Of a DNA stretch of 64,000 nucleotides, positions 39,266 to 49,503 are shown in pieces. Origin of the DNA: Campylobacter insulaenigrae NCTC 12927 (GTDB taxonomy: Bacteria; Campylobacterota; Campylobacteria; Campylobacterales; Campylobacteraceae); the NCBI RefSeq assembly GCF_000816185.1, contig NZ_CP007770.1, forward strand, positions 558,001-622,000. Reading direction: 5' to 3'. The notes beneath the pieces were generated by a model. It saw only the letters and a program-made list of their open reading frames with translations. It searched no databases and was not told where the DNA came from. The stretch's first letter is position 1; every line of letters starts with the position of its first letter. Both the position numbers and the translations under genes were made by a program.

Positions 39266-41013
39266 TTAATATTCTCCCTTAATTTAATTCCCAATTCTCT
39301 CATTTGTTCATTATTGACTTCACTTGGAGCTTGAGTCATAAGACATTGTGCTCTTTGTGTTTTAGGAAAAGCAATAACCTCTCTAATACTCGAAGATTTT
39401 GTTAAAAGCATTATAAGTCTATCAAGACCTATAGCAATACCACCATGTGGTGGTGCACCAAAACTTAAAGCATCAAGTAAAAATCCAAATTTTTTCTTTT
39501 GCTCGTCTTCGTTAATATTTAAAAGTTTAAATACTTTTTGTTGGATTAAATTCTTGTGAATTCTTATGCTACCACCACCTAATTCTATACCATTTAATAC
39601 AACATCATAAGCGATAGAGTTAATTTCTTCTATATCTTTTTCTTCAATATTTTTTGGCATAGTAAATGGATGGTGCATTGCAGAATAACTACCATCATCA
39701 TTTTGTTCAAACATAGGGAAATCAATAACCCATAAGAATTCCAATTTTTTATCATCTATAATACTCATTTCATTAGCTAAAAAAAGTCTGAATCTGCCCA
39801 TATAATCTAAGACAGTTTTTTTAACTCCAGCTCCAAAAAATACCACATCACCAACCTCTAGCTCACATCTTTGTATTAATGTGTTAAGATCTTCTTCGCT
39901 AAAGAATTTGCAAAGTGGCCCTTTAGGACCTTCTTCTTTCATTTGTATAAATGCTAAACCATTTGCTCCGAATTTACGAACAAATTCTTCAAATCTTTGC
40001 ATTTGTCTTTTTGAAAAAATTTCATCACCTTTTGGAATTCTCAATGCTTTGATGCGATTTTTTTTAGTGTCTTTTGCAATATTTGCAAAAATTTCATTAT
40101 TTGAGTGTGAAAAAATATCAATTACATCTATAAATTTCATATCAAATCTTAAATCAGGTTTATCAGAACCATAATTTTCCATTGCATCTTTATAGCTCAT
40201 TTGTTGAAAAGGAATGTTAATTTCCTTGCCACAAGCTTTAAAAATATCTTTTAATAAATTTTCTGCCATATTTATAATATCTTTTTGTTCACAAAAACTC
40301 ATTTCAATATCAATCTGAGTAAATTCTGGCTGACGATCAGCTCTTAAATCTTCATCTCTAAAGCATTTTGCTATTTGAAAATAACGATCAAAGCCTGAAC
40401 ACATTAAAAGTTGCTTAAACAATTGGGGGCTTTGAGGTAAGGCATAAAATTCTCCCTGATGTACACGAGAAGGAACTAAATAATCCCTAGCACCTTCAGG
40501 AGTAGCCTTAGTTAATATAGGTGTTTCAACTTCTAAAAAACCCATATTTGCTAGCGAATTTCTCGCAGCAATACAAGCAGTTGAACGCAAAGCAAAATTA
40601 TCATATAATTTTTTGTTTCGTAAGTCTAAAAATCTATATTTTAATCTTAATTCTTCATTAACACTCTCATCGCCTATAGCAAAAGGTATGACAGCACTTT
40701 CATTCTCAATAGTTAATTCGTTTATAATTACTTCAATTTCACCTGTTTTTAATTTTGGATTTACTAATCCTTCACCACGGGGTCTAATTTTACCTTTAGC
40801 TATTAAAATATATTCATTTCTGACTTCAGAAGCTATGTTGTGTGCTTGCTTGTTATCTGCTGGATCGCACACAAGTTGAATTAATCCTGTGCGGTCTCGA
40901 AGATCTATAAAAATTACACCACCGTGATCGCGATAAGAATTTACCCAACCACATAATACCACTTCTTCTCCGACATTTTTTATGTCAAGCTCTGTATTGT
41001 AATGTGTTCTCAA
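39262..41013 (-). CDS. aspS: aspartyl-tRNA synthetase
   Basis: A class II synthetase of 583 residues. It has an N-terminal OB-fold anticodon domain ([10 protein letters not shown]), motif 2 ([16 protein letters not shown]), a GAD insertion and motif 3 (G-L-D-R-L-I-M-L-L). It starts at TTG 41013, seven bases after an AAGG site, with no usable ATG nearby. In epsilonproteobacteria this enzyme is generally thought to be non-discriminating and to supply the GatCAB route to Asn-tRNA; that is family knowledge, not visible here. Confidence 0.95.
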   Translation of the reverse strand: MRTHYNTELDIKNVGEEVVLCGWVNSYRDHGGVIFIDLRDRTGLIQLVCDPADNKQAHNIASEVRNEYILIAKGKIRPRGEGLVNPKLKTGEIEVIINELTIENESAVIPFAIGDESVNEELRLKYRFLDLRNKKLYDNFALRSTACIAARNSLANMGFLEVETPILTKATPEGARDYLVPSRVHQGEFYALPQSPQLFKQLLMCSGFDRYFQIAKCFRDEDLRADRQPEFTQIDIEMSFCEQKDIINMAENLLKDIFKACGKEINIPFQQMSYKDAMENYGSDKPDLRFDMKFIDVIDIFSHSNNEIFANIAKDTKKNRIKALRIPKGDEIFSKRQMQRFEEFVRKFGANGLAFIQMKEEGPKGPLCKFFSEEDLNTLIQRCELEVGDVVFFGAGVKKTVLDYMGRFRLFLANEMSIIDDKKLEFLWVIDFPMFEQNDDGSYSAMHHPFTMPKNIEEKDIEEINSIAYDVVLNGIELGGGSIRIHKNLIQQKVFKLLNINEDEQKKKFGFLLDALSFGAPPHGGIAIGLDRLIMLLTKSSSIREVIAFPKTQRAQCLMTQAPSEVNNEQMRELGIKLRENIK

Positions 41014-41088
41014 TTTTTTTCCTTAAGCTTGTTTTTTTACTTCAATGTTTGTAATTATATTATTTTATTCTTTTGCTTAGCTAAGTTT

Positions 41089-41097
41089 TGTTATAAT
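41089..41097 (+). promoter_or_regulatory. extended -10 promoter giving a probable leaderless nadK transcript
   Basis: TG-T-TATAAT is a perfect extended -10 element. It ends six bases before the nadK ATG at 41104, so the usual start distance places the first transcribed base at or next to the A of the start codon. No ribosome site is visible. Confidence 0.55.
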
Positions 41098-41103
41098 TTT
41101 TAT

Positions 41104-41934
41104 ATGAATAAGAAAATTAGTATAGAAAAAATTCAAAAAGTTGGTTTATTTTGTCGTAAAAATACAAATTTAAGTGCACAAATTTCAATTTTACAAGATA
41201 TTTTAAGAGAAAAAAATATCCAATTAATTTTTTTAAAAAATGATAATCTTAATAAAACAACATTAAACAAATTAGATTTTTTAATTTCTTTAGGTGGAGA
41301 TGGCACTCTTTTATCTTTGTGTAGAAAAAGTTTCAAGTTTAAAAAAGCTATTTTAGGAATTAATGCTGGAAAACTAGGATTTTTAACTGCTTGTTCTTTT
41401 GATGAAGTTAGAGATTTTTTTCGGAATTTTTTTAACGGGGAATTTGAAATAGAAACTGCAAAAATGTTGCAAATATCTTTATATAAAGATAATAAAATTT
41501 CTAAAAAGTATGCTTTTAATGATGCTGTATTTTCACGCAATAGTGCTTTAATGGCAAATATGGAAGTTTTTTTTAAAGGAAAACTTTTTAATGCGTATCA
41601 TGGAGATGGTTTAATTATTGCTAGTTCTAGCGGTTCAACTGCATATAATATTAGCGCTGGTGGACCTATAGTTCATCCTTTAAGTGAAATTTTTGTTTTA
41701 ACCCCTGTGTGTTCTCATTCTTTAACTCAAAGGCCAATAGTTTTACCCTTTGGATTTGAATTAGAATTACAAGTACGACATTGTTTATTATATTTAGATG
41801 GTCAAGAGATAATAGATCCCAAAAAATATGAAAAAATTATTATAGGTTTAAGTGAAAAAGAGTTGAATTTTATTCACAGAAAAGATAGGGATTATTTTCA
41901 AGTATTAAAAGAAAAATTAAATTGGGGAAAATAA
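41104..41934 (+). CDS. nadK: NAD kinase
   Basis: Phosphorylates NAD to NADP. The 276-residue protein has the GGDGT nucleotide motif at residues 64-68, a Gly-rich [10 protein letters not shown] segment, N-D-A-V and the [14 protein letters not shown] loop. ATG 41104 matches the family start; upstream in-frame codons encode an implausible hydrophobic stretch and lie before the promoter. It is divergent from aspS and is followed by recN with a one-base overlap (TAATG). Confidence 0.94.
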   Translation: MNKKISIEKIQKVGLFCRKNTNLSAQISILQDILREKNIQLIFLKNDNLNKTTLNKLDFLISLGGDGTLLSLCRKSFKFKKAILGINAGKLGFLTACSFDEVRDFFRNFFNGEFEIETAKMLQISLYKDNKISKKYAFNDAVFSRNSALMANMEVFFKGKLFNAYHGDGLIIASSSGSTAYNISAGGPIVHPLSEIFVLTPVCSHSLTQRPIVLPFGFELELQVRHCLLYLDGQEIIDPKKYEKIIIGLSEKELNFIHRKDRDYFQVLKEKLNWGK

Positions 41935-43448
41935 TGATAGAAAGCATTTTGATAAAAGAAAATTTAAGTTTTAAACAAGTTAAAATAGATATTCAGCCAG
42001 GATTGAGTGTTTTTACAGGTTTGAGTGGAGCTGGAAAATCAGTACTCTTTAATGCTATTTTATCTGCTTTTGCTTTAAGTGAAAGCGAAGCTAAGATGGT
42101 AGAGATATTATTAGATGATGTTTTAAGATTAGAAGAATATGGTATAGAAAATGAAGAATTAAATGTTTTTAAATATTTAAAAGATAAAAATACACGCTAC
42201 TTTGTTAATAATCAACTAATTTCCAAAAAAAATCTTTCATTATTGTCTAAACAATTTGTTAAATATCTTTCTGCTAAAGAAAACAATGAATTTTCCAATG
42301 AAAGAATGATAAATTTACTTGATTGTATGTGTGAAAAAAAAGATTCTAATTTTGGAATTTTAAAACAAGAATTTAAGAATCTTTTTAAAATATATCTAGA
42401 ATACAATAATAAATTAGAACAAATTAAAGATGAAGAAAAAAAGGTTGAAGAGTTGAAAGAATTTACAAAATTTGAAATTGATAAAATTCAAAGTATTAAT
42501 CCAAAAATAGGAGAGTTTGAAGAACTAATGAGTTTGAAAAAAAAGCTTTCAAAAAAGGATAAAATAGATGCAGCTTGGGTTAAAGCTAGTGCAATTTTTG
42601 AATTAGAATCAGCTGTAATTGATGCTTTGCAAATTAGTGAGGTTGATAGTTTATTTTTTTCTGAATGCTTAAATGAATTAAGAGTTATATGGGAAAGTCA
42701 GAATTTAGATGATTTTGATTTTGATATAGAAGAGGTGTTAGATCGCATAGAAAAATTATCTTCATTGATTTCAAAATATGGAAGTATAGAAGAGACATTA
42801 GAAATTTTAGAAAAAAAACAAAAAGATTTAAATCATTATGAGAATTTAAGTTTTGAAAAAGAAGAATTAGAACAAAAAGTGAAAAAGGTGAAAAAAGAAT
42901 TAGAAGAAAAAAGCAATAAAATAAGCTTACTTCGTCAAGGAAAAATTACAAAATTAGAGCAATTATTAAATTCTTATCTTTTAAAGCTTTATATGAAGGA
43001 TATTAAATTACAAATTAAAGAGTGTCATTTAGGAAATTTAGGAAAAGATGAGATTGTTTTAAATATAAATGAAGCAAAGCTGAAAAATCTTAGTTCTGGT
43101 GAGCTTAACCGCTTAAGGTTGGCGTTTATTGCTACTGAGTGTAATATAACTAGCGATGGCAAGGGAATAATTTTTTTAGATGAAATAGATGCAAATTTAA
43201 GTGGTAAGGAAGCAATGAGTATAGCTGATGTCCTTAAAGAATTATCAAATTTTTATCAAATCTTTGCTATATCACACTTGCCACAACTTTCTTCAAAAGC
43301 TAATAATCATTTTTTAGTTGAAAAACACGGAAATGAAAGCGTGGTTAGAAAAATAGAAAATGAAGAAAGGATAAAAGAATTAGCTAGAATGGTTAGTGGG
43401 GAAAATATAACTCAAGAGGCAATAGAATTTGCAAGAACCTTACTCTAA
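41934..43448 (+). CDS. recN: DNA repair ATPase RecN
   Basis: An SMC-like repair protein acting on double-strand breaks. The 504 residues have Walker [10 protein letters not shown] at residues 29-37, a central coiled coil (charged Lys/Glu region 130-360), the signature [10 protein letters not shown] and Walker [14 protein letters not shown]. It is about 50 residues shorter than E. coli RecN, the reduction being in the coiled coil, as in other Campylobacter. ATG 41934 follows GGGGAAA. Confidence 0.93.
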   Translation: MIESILIKENLSFKQVKIDIQPGLSVFTGLSGAGKSVLFNAILSAFALSESEAKMVEILLDDVLRLEEYGIENEELNVFKYLKDKNTRYFVNNQLISKKNLSLLSKQFVKYLSAKENNEFSNERMINLLDCMCEKKDSNFGILKQEFKNLFKIYLEYNNKLEQIKDEEKKVEELKEFTKFEIDKIQSINPKIGEFEELMSLKKKLSKKDKIDAAWVKASAIFELESAVIDALQISEVDSLFFSECLNELRVIWESQNLDDFDFDIEEVLDRIEKLSSLISKYGSIEETLEILEKKQKDLNHYENLSFEKEELEQKVKKVKKELEEKSNKISLLRQGKITKLEQLLNSYLLKLYMKDIKLQIKECHLGNLGKDEIVLNINEAKLKNLSSGELNRLRLAFIATECNITSDGKGIIFLDEIDANLSGKEAMSIADVLKELSNFYQIFAISHLPQLSSKANNHFLVEKHGNESVVRKIENEERIKELARMVSGENITQEAIEFARTLL

Positions 43449-43472
43449 AAGCACCAAAAGTAAATTTTGATA

Positions 43473-43481
43473 TGTTATAAT
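43473..43481 (+). promoter_or_regulatory. extended -10 promoter for the cbrR operon
   Basis: TG-T-TATAAT lies 37 bases before the ATG of the response regulator in the 70-base gap after recN. It would give a leader of about 31 bases with a GAAAGAGA ribosome site, and may drive the long run down to the pbp2 gene. Confidence 0.5.
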
Positions 43482-43518
43482 AAACTAAATTTAAAATATT
43501 TTACGAAAGAGATCAAAA

Positions 43519-44763
43519 ATGGAAGAAAAAATTTTAATTATTGATGATAATAAAATGCTCACAAGGCTTTTAGCAAAAAAGGTAGAAAATACTTTGGGTT
43601 TAAAAGTAGATGTTGCTTTTGATATGAATAGCACAAAAGAGTTATTAAAGAATGAGTATTTTATGGCTTTTGTTGACCTTTGTTTGCCTGATGCTCCTGA
43701 TGGTGAAGTAGTAGATGTAGTTTTAGAAAAAAATATTCCAGCTATTGTTCTAACTGGAAGTAGTGATGGACAAACTAGAAAAAAATTTATGGAAAAAGAT
43801 ATTATTCATTATATACAAAAGGAAAGTGAAAGCTGTATTGATGAAATGTTAAATTCAATTAGAATGCTTCAAAAAAATAATAAAACTAAAATAATCTTAG
43901 CTATAGCAAATGTCACTTTACGTTCTGAGATGAAAAAGAATTTGAATAATCAACTTTTTAATGTATTAGCAGCAGCACATGGAGAAGAAGCATTAAATTA
44001 TTTAAATGATAATCCTGATACAAAATTAGTTATTTGTGATGCAACTATGCCAGTTATAAATGGTGAAGATTTATTAACAGAAATTCGATCAAAATATTCT
44101 AAGATAGATATTGGGGTCATTATGGTTGGAGATAAAGATGATGAATTGGAAGCTAGGGCTTTTAGAAAAGGAGTTAATGATTATGTTATACGACCTTTTC
44201 AAAAAGAATCGTTAAATTGTAGAGTAAATAATTGTCTTGATTATATGCAAAAATGTGTTTTATTAGACGAATATAGCTTAAACAAAGATCTTTTGACAGG
44301 TTTGGATGATTATGCTACTTTTGAAAAGAAATTATTTGATTATCTTGAAGATATTCAAGAAGATGAAGAATTTGCTTTAGCTTTAATTGATATTGATAAT
44401 TTAGCTACTATTAATTATGAGCTTAGCTACGATTGTGGTGATGGTATTATTAAATATACTGCAAAAAAAATCAATGAGCAAATTCGTGGAATGGATTTGG
44501 CAACTAAAATAGAAGATGGAAAATTTTATGTAGTATTAAAACACACTGGTAACAAAGATGCTTTAAAAACTTTTTCTAATATTAGGGTAAATATCTCAAA
44601 AGAAAGTGTTTTGATTGCTTTAGATGAAGTTGACTACAGTATTTCTATAGGAGTTGTTTTTGGTGGAAAAAGAAGTCAAGTTAAAGATTTATTAGACAAT
44701 GCACAAAAAGCTTTAGATTTAGCAAAAGCAAATGGAAGAAATAGGGTAGAGGTATGTTTTTAG
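43519..44763 (+). CDS. cbrR: CbrR-like response regulator: REC-REC-degenerate GGDEF
   Basis: A 414-residue regulator. The first receiver domain (1-120) has the acidic pair in I-I-D-D-N-K and a phospho-acceptor Asp in F-V-D-L-C-L-P-D. The second (125-240) has V-I-C-D-A-T-M-P. Residues 260-414 have the GGDEF fold (A-L-I-D-I-D-N-L), but at the catalytic signature the sequence reads Glu-Asp-Gly-Lys-Phe (332-336) instead of Gly-Gly-Asp-Glu-Phe, so cyclase activity is unlikely. By position and layout it matches the C. jejuni bile-resistance regulator CbrR. No histidine kinase is adjacent. It overlaps tatD by ten bases. Confidence 0.85.
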   Translation: MEEKILIIDDNKMLTRLLAKKVENTLGLKVDVAFDMNSTKELLKNEYFMAFVDLCLPDAPDGEVVDVVLEKNIPAIVLTGSSDGQTRKKFMEKDIIHYIQKESESCIDEMLNSIRMLQKNNKTKIILAIANVTLRSEMKKNLNNQLFNVLAAAHGEEALNYLNDNPDTKLVICDATMPVINGEDLLTEIRSKYSKIDIGVIMVGDKDDELEARAFRKGVNDYVIRPFQKESLNCRVNNCLDYMQKCVLLDEYSLNKDLLTGLDDYATFEKKLFDYLEDIQEDEEFALALIDIDNLATINYELSYDCGDGIIKYTAKKINEQIRGMDLATKIEDGKFYVVLKHTGNKDALKTFSNIRVNISKESVLIALDEVDYSISIGVVFGGKRSQVKDLLDNAQKALDLAKANGRNRVEVCF

Positions 44764-45554
44764 ATTATGATTTTAAAAATAAAATCATAGATACACATTG
44801 TCATTTAGATAGTGAAGCTTATTTTGGATATTTAAATGAAATGCTTTGTAATGCTTTTGAAAATGGGATAGATAAAATTATTATCCCTGGTGCTAGTTTG
44901 CAGGATTTGCCGCGAGCAAGAGAGATAGCACATCGCTATAAAAATGTTTATTTTGCCTGTGGAGTCCATCCTTATGATATCGATGATTTTGACATAGATA
45001 TTTTAAGGGAATTTATTACAGATGAAAAATGTGTAGCAGTGGGTGAGTGTGGTTTAGATTATTATCGTTTAAAAGCTGATGATATTAAAATTAAAGACAA
45101 GCAAAAGGAGATATTTGAAATACAAATTTGTTTAGCTATAGAATCTAATAAACCACTAATTGTTCATGTAAGAGAAGCCAATGAGGATAGTTTTAATATT
45201 TTAGATAAATATGCAGATAAATTGCGCGGAGGTGTTTTACATTGTTTTAATGCGAGCGAGTTGTTATTAAATTTGGCAAAAAAAGGATTTTATTATGGCA
45301 TAGGTGGAGTCTTAACATTTAAAAACGCTAAGAATTTACTTGCAATTTTGCCAAAAATTCCCAAAGAAGCGGTGATCTTAGAAACTGATGGACCATATTT
45401 GACTCCAGAACCTCACAGAGGAAAGATTAATGATCCTATTTTGACACATTTTGTAGCGCAAAAAATATCACAAATTTTAGATATATCCAAAGAAGAAGTA
45501 ATAAAAATAACTAATCTTAATGCAAATAGATTGTTTTTTCAAGGTCAAGCATAA
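44754..45554 (+). CDS. tatD: TatD-family metal-dependent DNase/hydrolase
   Basis: A 266-residue TIM-barrel hydrolase with the metal-binding D-T-H-C-H-L-D near residue 18, V-G-E-C-G-L-D-Y-Y, I-V-H-V-R-E-A, L-H-C-F-N and E-T-D-G-P-Y-L. All family ligands look present. TatD proteins act as 3'-5' DNases or on D-aminoacyl substrates. It overlaps the upstream regulator gene by ten bases and the downstream transglycosylase by one base. Confidence 0.93.
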   Translation: MFLDYDFKNKIIDTHCHLDSEAYFGYLNEMLCNAFENGIDKIIIPGASLQDLPRAREIAHRYKNVYFACGVHPYDIDDFDIDILREFITDEKCVAVGECGLDYYRLKADDIKIKDKQKEIFEIQICLAIESNKPLIVHVREANEDSFNILDKYADKLRGGVLHCFNASELLLNLAKKGFYYGIGGVLTFKNAKNLLAILPKIPKEAVILETDGPYLTPEPHRGKINDPILTHFVAQKISQILDISKEEVIKITNLNANRLFFQGQA

Positions 45555-46672
45555 TGAATAAAAAAATTATTTTTTTCTTATTATTTTTTGTACATACACA
45601 TTTAGTTGCATTACAAACTAGCCCTGAGTATTATCATCAACAGACGCAAATTTTAAGAAATCTAGATATTGAACCAAATTATTTAAGCGATATGGTGTTT
45701 TTGGAATTTAAAGAATCATCTATGGAAATACATTCAAAAACATTAGTTGATACTATGAGAGAATTTTATAAAATTACTCCAATTATTCGCAAAATTTTAG
45801 AGAAAGAAAATATTCCGCAAGAATTTTTATATTTAGCTATTGTTGAATCTGGATTAAAAACTCATAGTGTATCAAAAACTAAAGCAGTAGGAGTATGGCA
45901 ATTTATGAAATCAACCGCACAAACTTTAGGTTTAAGAGTTGATCCTTATGTTGATGAGAGAAAAGATTTGGTTAAATCAACTTATGCGGCTATAGCTTAT
46001 TTAAGACAATTAAGAGAACAATTTGATAAATGGTATTTAGCGATTTTAGCTTACAATTGCGGTGATGGAAAATTAAGACAAGCTATAAAAGCAGCCAAAA
46101 GTGATGATTTAAGAGTATTGCTTGATCCTGATAAAAAATACTTACCATTAGAGACTAGAGTATTTATTAGAAAAATTTTAACTATGGCTTTTTTGGCTAA
46201 TAATAGTGATTTTTTGATTTCTCAAGATAGTGCATTGTTAAATTATACTTTATTTAATGAGGTGGAAAAAATTTCTATACCTTCTAGTGTATCTCTTAAG
46301 GAACTTGCTAAAATTGCAAAGATGTCTTATAAAGATTTTAAAAATTATAATCCGCATTTTCATTATGATTTTACTCCACCTGGAGATAAAGAATACTATG
46401 TATATATTCCATTAAATAAAAGTTTTGAATTCAAACAAAATTTAAAAAATACCCAATTGGCTAAGGTGGATACAACTATTCCACATACTAAAATTTATGT
46501 AGTAAAACAAGGAGATAGTTTATACACTATAGCTAAAAAACACAATATTAGTGTTGAAACGATTAAAGAATATAACAAAATTAAAGGAAATTTAATTAAT
46601 ATAAATCAGAAGTTAGTTTTAAAAATCAAGGAGAAAAATAATGATAAAATCAAAACTGCTCAAAACACATAA
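45554..46672 (+). CDS. mltD: MltD-like lytic murein transglycosylase with LysM
   Basis: Cleaves glycan strands with anhydro-MurNAc formation. It has a signal peptide (M-N-K-K-I-I-F-F-L-L), an SLT domain with catalytic Glu-98 in A-I-V-E-S-G-L, the G-V-W-Q-F-M segment and A-Y-N-C-G-D-G, and a C-terminal LysM (Y-V-V-K-Q-G-D-S-L-Y-T-I-A) near residues 313-360. No lipobox Cys is seen, unlike E. coli MltD. It overlaps rlpA by 32 bases, linking two glycan-acting envelope proteins. Confidence 0.92.
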   Translation: MNKKIIFFLLFFVHTHLVALQTSPEYYHQQTQILRNLDIEPNYLSDMVFLEFKESSMEIHSKTLVDTMREFYKITPIIRKILEKENIPQEFLYLAIVESGLKTHSVSKTKAVGVWQFMKSTAQTLGLRVDPYVDERKDLVKSTYAAIAYLRQLREQFDKWYLAILAYNCGDGKLRQAIKAAKSDDLRVLLDPDKKYLPLETRVFIRKILTMAFLANNSDFLISQDSALLNYTLFNEVEKISIPSSVSLKELAKIAKMSYKDFKNYNPHFHYDFTPPGDKEYYVYIPLNKSFEFKQNLKNTQLAKVDTTIPHTKIYVVKQGDSLYTIAKKHNISVETIKEYNKIKGNLININQKLVLKIKEKNNDKIKTAQNT

Positions 46673-47480
46673 AAAAAAGATGATAGAAAAATCACTAGTG
46701 ATTGGCTGCTTAGGAGTGTTGTTTAGTGCTTGTAGTATGACGTCTATGCGTACACCTAATGTATATTATCCAGAAAGAGATTTTAAAAGTGTAAAACATA
46801 ATAACACTACTTTAAAAGGCACAATGAAGCCTTATACTATCAATGGTAAGACATATTATCCTACTGTTGTGGAAGTTGGAGAGACTGCTGATGGTATAGC
46901 AAGTTGGTATGGGCCAGGTTTTCACGGTAAAAAAACATCAAATGGTGAAACTTATGACCAGCACGCTTATACAGCCGCTCATAAAACTTTACCTATGAAT
47001 ACCATTGTTAAGGTTACAAATTTAAAAAATCACAAACAAACAACTGTTAGAGTTAATGATAGAGGTCCTTTTGTTACAGGTAGAATTATTGATTTATCTA
47101 ATGTTGCAGCAAGAGATATAGATATGATTCATACGGGTACAGCACCAGTAAGATTGGAAGTAATAGGATTTGGAACAAGTGCAAATTCAGGTTCAGTTCA
47201 TACTAATTCTAATTTAGGAAGCAATGGTGAAATAGCAGATAGTGGTCATATATTTCAAGGTGGTGCTTTTATGGTTCAAATAGGAGCATTTAGAAATAGA
47301 AGTGGAGCAGAATTAATAGCCAATCGATATCAAAAATATCAATCTTATACTTCCACGATACAAACTAGTTCTAAAGATGGTTTAAATAGGGTGTTTTTAA
47401 AAGGATTTAGAAGCGAACAAGAAGCAAGAGATTTTGTTGATAGTGGTTCGTTTCCTGGTGCATTTATAGTGAGAGAATAA
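46641..47480 (+). CDS. rlpA: RlpA-like septal ring lytic transglycosylase lipoprotein
   Basis: The 279-residue protein has a lipobox ending at Cys-31 (L-F-S-A-C), a double-psi beta-barrel RlpA domain (G-I-A-S-W-Y-G-P-G-F-H-G-K, later V-N-D-R-G-P-F) and a C-terminal SPOR domain (F-M-V-Q-I-G-A-F-R) that binds denuded glycan at division sites. ATG 46641 is supported by AAGGAG seven bases upstream; an internal ATG at 46680 would also keep the lipobox. The gene for MltD lies directly upstream. Confidence 0.93.
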   Translation: MIKSKLLKTHKKKMIEKSLVIGCLGVLFSACSMTSMRTPNVYYPERDFKSVKHNNTTLKGTMKPYTINGKTYYPTVVEVGETADGIASWYGPGFHGKKTSNGETYDQHAYTAAHKTLPMNTIVKVTNLKNHKQTTVRVNDRGPFVTGRIIDLSNVAARDIDMIHTGTAPVRLEVIGFGTSANSGSVHTNSNLGSNGEIADSGHIFQGGAFMVQIGAFRNRSGAELIANRYQKYQSYTSTIQTSSKDGLNRVFLKGFRSEQEARDFVDSGSFPGAFIVRE

Positions 47481-47481
47481 A

Positions 47482-47970
47482 ATGATAGAACTTATTTTTT
47501 TAGATGTTGATGGTTGCTTAACTGATGGAAAGATTATTTATACTCAAAATTATGGAGAAATTAAAGAATTTAATGTAAAAGATGGAGCTGCCATAGAGGC
47601 TTGGCAAAAATTGGGTAAGAAAGTCGCTATTATTACCGGAAGAAATAGCGAATGTGTGTATTTTAGAGCTAGAGATTTAAAGATTGAACTTGTATATCAG
47701 GGAATTAGTGATAAATTAGCTTGCGCAAAGGAAATTTTAGAAAAATTAAATTTAGATTTTTCTCAATGTGCTGCTATAGGTGATTATTATAATGATAAGG
47801 CTTTGCTTGAAAATGTAGGATATAGCTTTAAACCAAAAGATGCTCATAAGACTTTAAATACACACAGAGTTTTAAATAGAAAAGGCGGTAATGGTGCTGT
47901 CAGTGAGATGATAGAAATTTTAATTGAGCATAATAATATGCAAGCGCAATGGGATAAACTTTGGCAATAA
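47482..47970 (+). CDS. kdsC: 3-deoxy-D-manno-octulosonate 8-phosphate phosphatase (HAD)
   Basis: A 162-residue C0-type HAD phosphatase with the nucleophile motif D-V-D-G-C-L-T-D-G, I-T-G-R-N-S-E, a Lys in K-L-A-C-A-K and G-D-Y-Y-N-D-K near the C-terminus. KdsC removes phosphate from KDO-8-P in inner-core synthesis. The assignment is strengthened by lptC and lptA immediately downstream, an arrangement shared with many Gram-negatives. Confidence 0.92.
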   Translation: MIELIFLDVDGCLTDGKIIYTQNYGEIKEFNVKDGAAIEAWQKLGKKVAIITGRNSECVYFRARDLKIELVYQGISDKLACAKEILEKLNLDFSQCAAIGDYYNDKALLENVGYSFKPKDAHKTLNTHRVLNRKGGNGAVSEMIEILIEHNNMQAQWDKLWQ

Positions 47971-48467
47971 AAATTTTTGCTACTTTAATGTGTTTATTTG
48001 TTTTTGTTATGGTGATTTTGAGTACGCAAGATCAATATTTATTTAATATAAAGCCACAAAATATTGAGATAGCTAATACTCAAGCTTTTGACGTAATTGA
48101 TTATGAATTAAATAGTAGTATAGTAAAAGCAAGTTATGAAGCTAGTCGTTGGGTAAAATATCAAGATAAAGATATTTTTGATAATTTTATTACTAGAGGT
48201 CTTGATTATAATTTAAGTTCAAATTTGCTTATTAAAGACGAAGTAATGTCTGTTCTGGAAGGAAATGTAAGTTATTTTGATCAGAATAAAACTTCGATTT
48301 TTACACAAAAAGCAATTTATAATATGAACGATAAATTTTTATATTCTGATAATAAATTTAAAGCTTATATAGGTTTAAATGAGATTGTTGGAGATAATTT
48401 TTTATATAAGATTGAAGATAAAGAGTTAAAGATTCAAAGGATTAAAGCATGGTTTTTAGAATATTAA
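47961..48467 (+). CDS. lptC: LPS export protein LptC
   Basis: A 168-residue bitopic protein with one N-terminal membrane segment (I-F-A-T-L-M-C-L-F-V-F-V-M-V) and a periplasmic beta-jellyroll that receives lipooligosaccharide from LptBFG. Family similarity is low by eye and the call leans on context between kdsC and lptA. The start is TTG 47961 with GGGA upstream, overlapping kdsC by ten bases. Its end overlaps lptA by 19 bases. Confidence 0.82.
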   Translation: MAIKIFATLMCLFVFVMVILSTQDQYLFNIKPQNIEIANTQAFDVIDYELNSSIVKASYEASRWVKYQDKDIFDNFITRGLDYNLSSNLLIKDEVMSVLEGNVSYFDQNKTSIFTQKAIYNMNDKFLYSDNKFKAYIGLNEIVGDNFLYKIEDKELKIQRIKAWFLEY

Positions 48468-48907
48468 TATGTTTATTTTTAATCAATATTTTTGCTTTAG
48501 CTACACAGACAATAGAAGTTAGTGCAAAAGATTTTTATCTTGATGAAAAAAATGAAAAAAGTATTTTAAGTGGCGATGTTGAAGTGAAAAAAGGAGAAGA
48601 TATTCTTAATTCTCAAAAATTAGTTATTTTTATGAAAAATAAACAGCCTGTTAAATATATCGCTACTAATGATGCTAAATTTAAAATTCATATGAAAGAT
48701 AAGACATATCATGGTAGTGGCGATGAATTTATTTATGTTGTGGCAAGCGATACTTATGAGATTAATGGTAAAGCAAAAATAATTGAAGTTGAAACTAATA
48801 AACAATTATTTGGAGATAAAATAATAGTAGATAGAAAAAATATGACATATCGCGTTATCAGTCAAGATAATAAACCTGCTAAGTTTGTATTTGAAGTAAA
48901 AGAATGA
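48449..48907 (+). CDS. lptA: LPS transport periplasmic protein LptA
   Basis: A 152-residue periplasmic protein with a signal peptide (L-I-C-L-F-L-I-N-I-F-A-L-A). The OstA/LptA beta-jellyroll pattern is clear: I-L-S-G-D-V-E-V-K-K-G-E-D-I-L, then A-K-F-K-I-H and I-N-G-K-A-K-I-I-E. It bridges LptC to the outer-membrane LptD. ATG 48449 follows AAAGG and lies within lptC; its stop overlaps engB by four bases. Confidence 0.9.
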   Translation: MVFRILICLFLINIFALATQTIEVSAKDFYLDEKNEKSILSGDVEVKKGEDILNSQKLVIFMKNKQPVKYIATNDAKFKIHMKDKTYHGSGDEFIYVVASDTYEINGKAKIIEVETNKQLFGDKIIVDRKNMTYRVISQDNKPAKFVFEVKE

Positions 48908-49503
48908 TACTTAATGCTAAATTTTTACTTTCTGCTTCAAAATTAGATGAGGCTTTAGAACCAATTTGCACCGAAGTAGCTTTCTTAGGTCGTTCTAATG
49001 TAGGTAAAAGCTCTTTAATAAATACACTTTGTAAAAATAAAAATTTAGCAAAAAGCTCTTCAACTCCTGGTAAAACACAGCTAATTAACTTTTTTGATGT
49101 TGAATGTAAAAAAGATAAGGATAAATTTAAAATAGTTTTTATTGATTTACCTGGATTTGGATATGCTAAAGTAAGTAAAAAAACAAAAGCAATTTGGAAT
49201 AAAAATTTAGATGAATTTTTAAAAAATCGTACTTCTATAAAACTTTTTATTCATTTAATTGATTCTAGGCATAATAATCTAGATATTGATTTAAATTTAG
49301 ATAATTATCTAAATTCGTTTTTGAAAGCTGATCAAAAAAAGATTTCTGTTTATACAAAATGTGATAAGCTAAATCAAAGTCAAAAAGCAAAATTGTTAAA
49401 TTACGATCCTAGTGCAATTTTGGTTTCAAATCTAAAAAAACAAGGTATAGAACAACTAGAATATAAAATTATTAATGAGAGTTTAGGGATTAATGCGAAG
49501 TAA
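48904..49503 (+). CDS. engB: ribosome biogenesis GTPase EngB (YsxC/YihA)
   Basis: A 199-residue GTPase acting in 50S subunit assembly. G1 is GRSNVGKSS at residues 29-37, G2 lies in S-S-T-P-G-K-T-Q, G3 is D-L-P-G-F-G-Y-A, and G4 is T-K-C-D-K (instead of T-K-x-D, so intact). The family's short size and order match. It overlaps lptA by four bases and the next membrane protein gene by 11. Confidence 0.96.
   Translation: MILNAKFLLSASKLDEALEPICTEVAFLGRSNVGKSSLINTLCKNKNLAKSSSTPGKTQLINFFDVECKKDKDKFKIVFIDLPGFGYAKVSKKTKAIWNKNLDEFLKNRTSIKLFIHLIDSRHNNLDIDLNLDNYLNSFLKADQKKISVYTKCDKLNQSQKAKLLNYDPSAILVSNLKKQGIEQLEYKIINESLGINAK

Noticed and set aside
41133-41540. 135-codon open frame antisense to nadK
   Set aside because: nadK on the other strand has clear motifs and start; the antisense product has no recognisable pattern or ribosome site.
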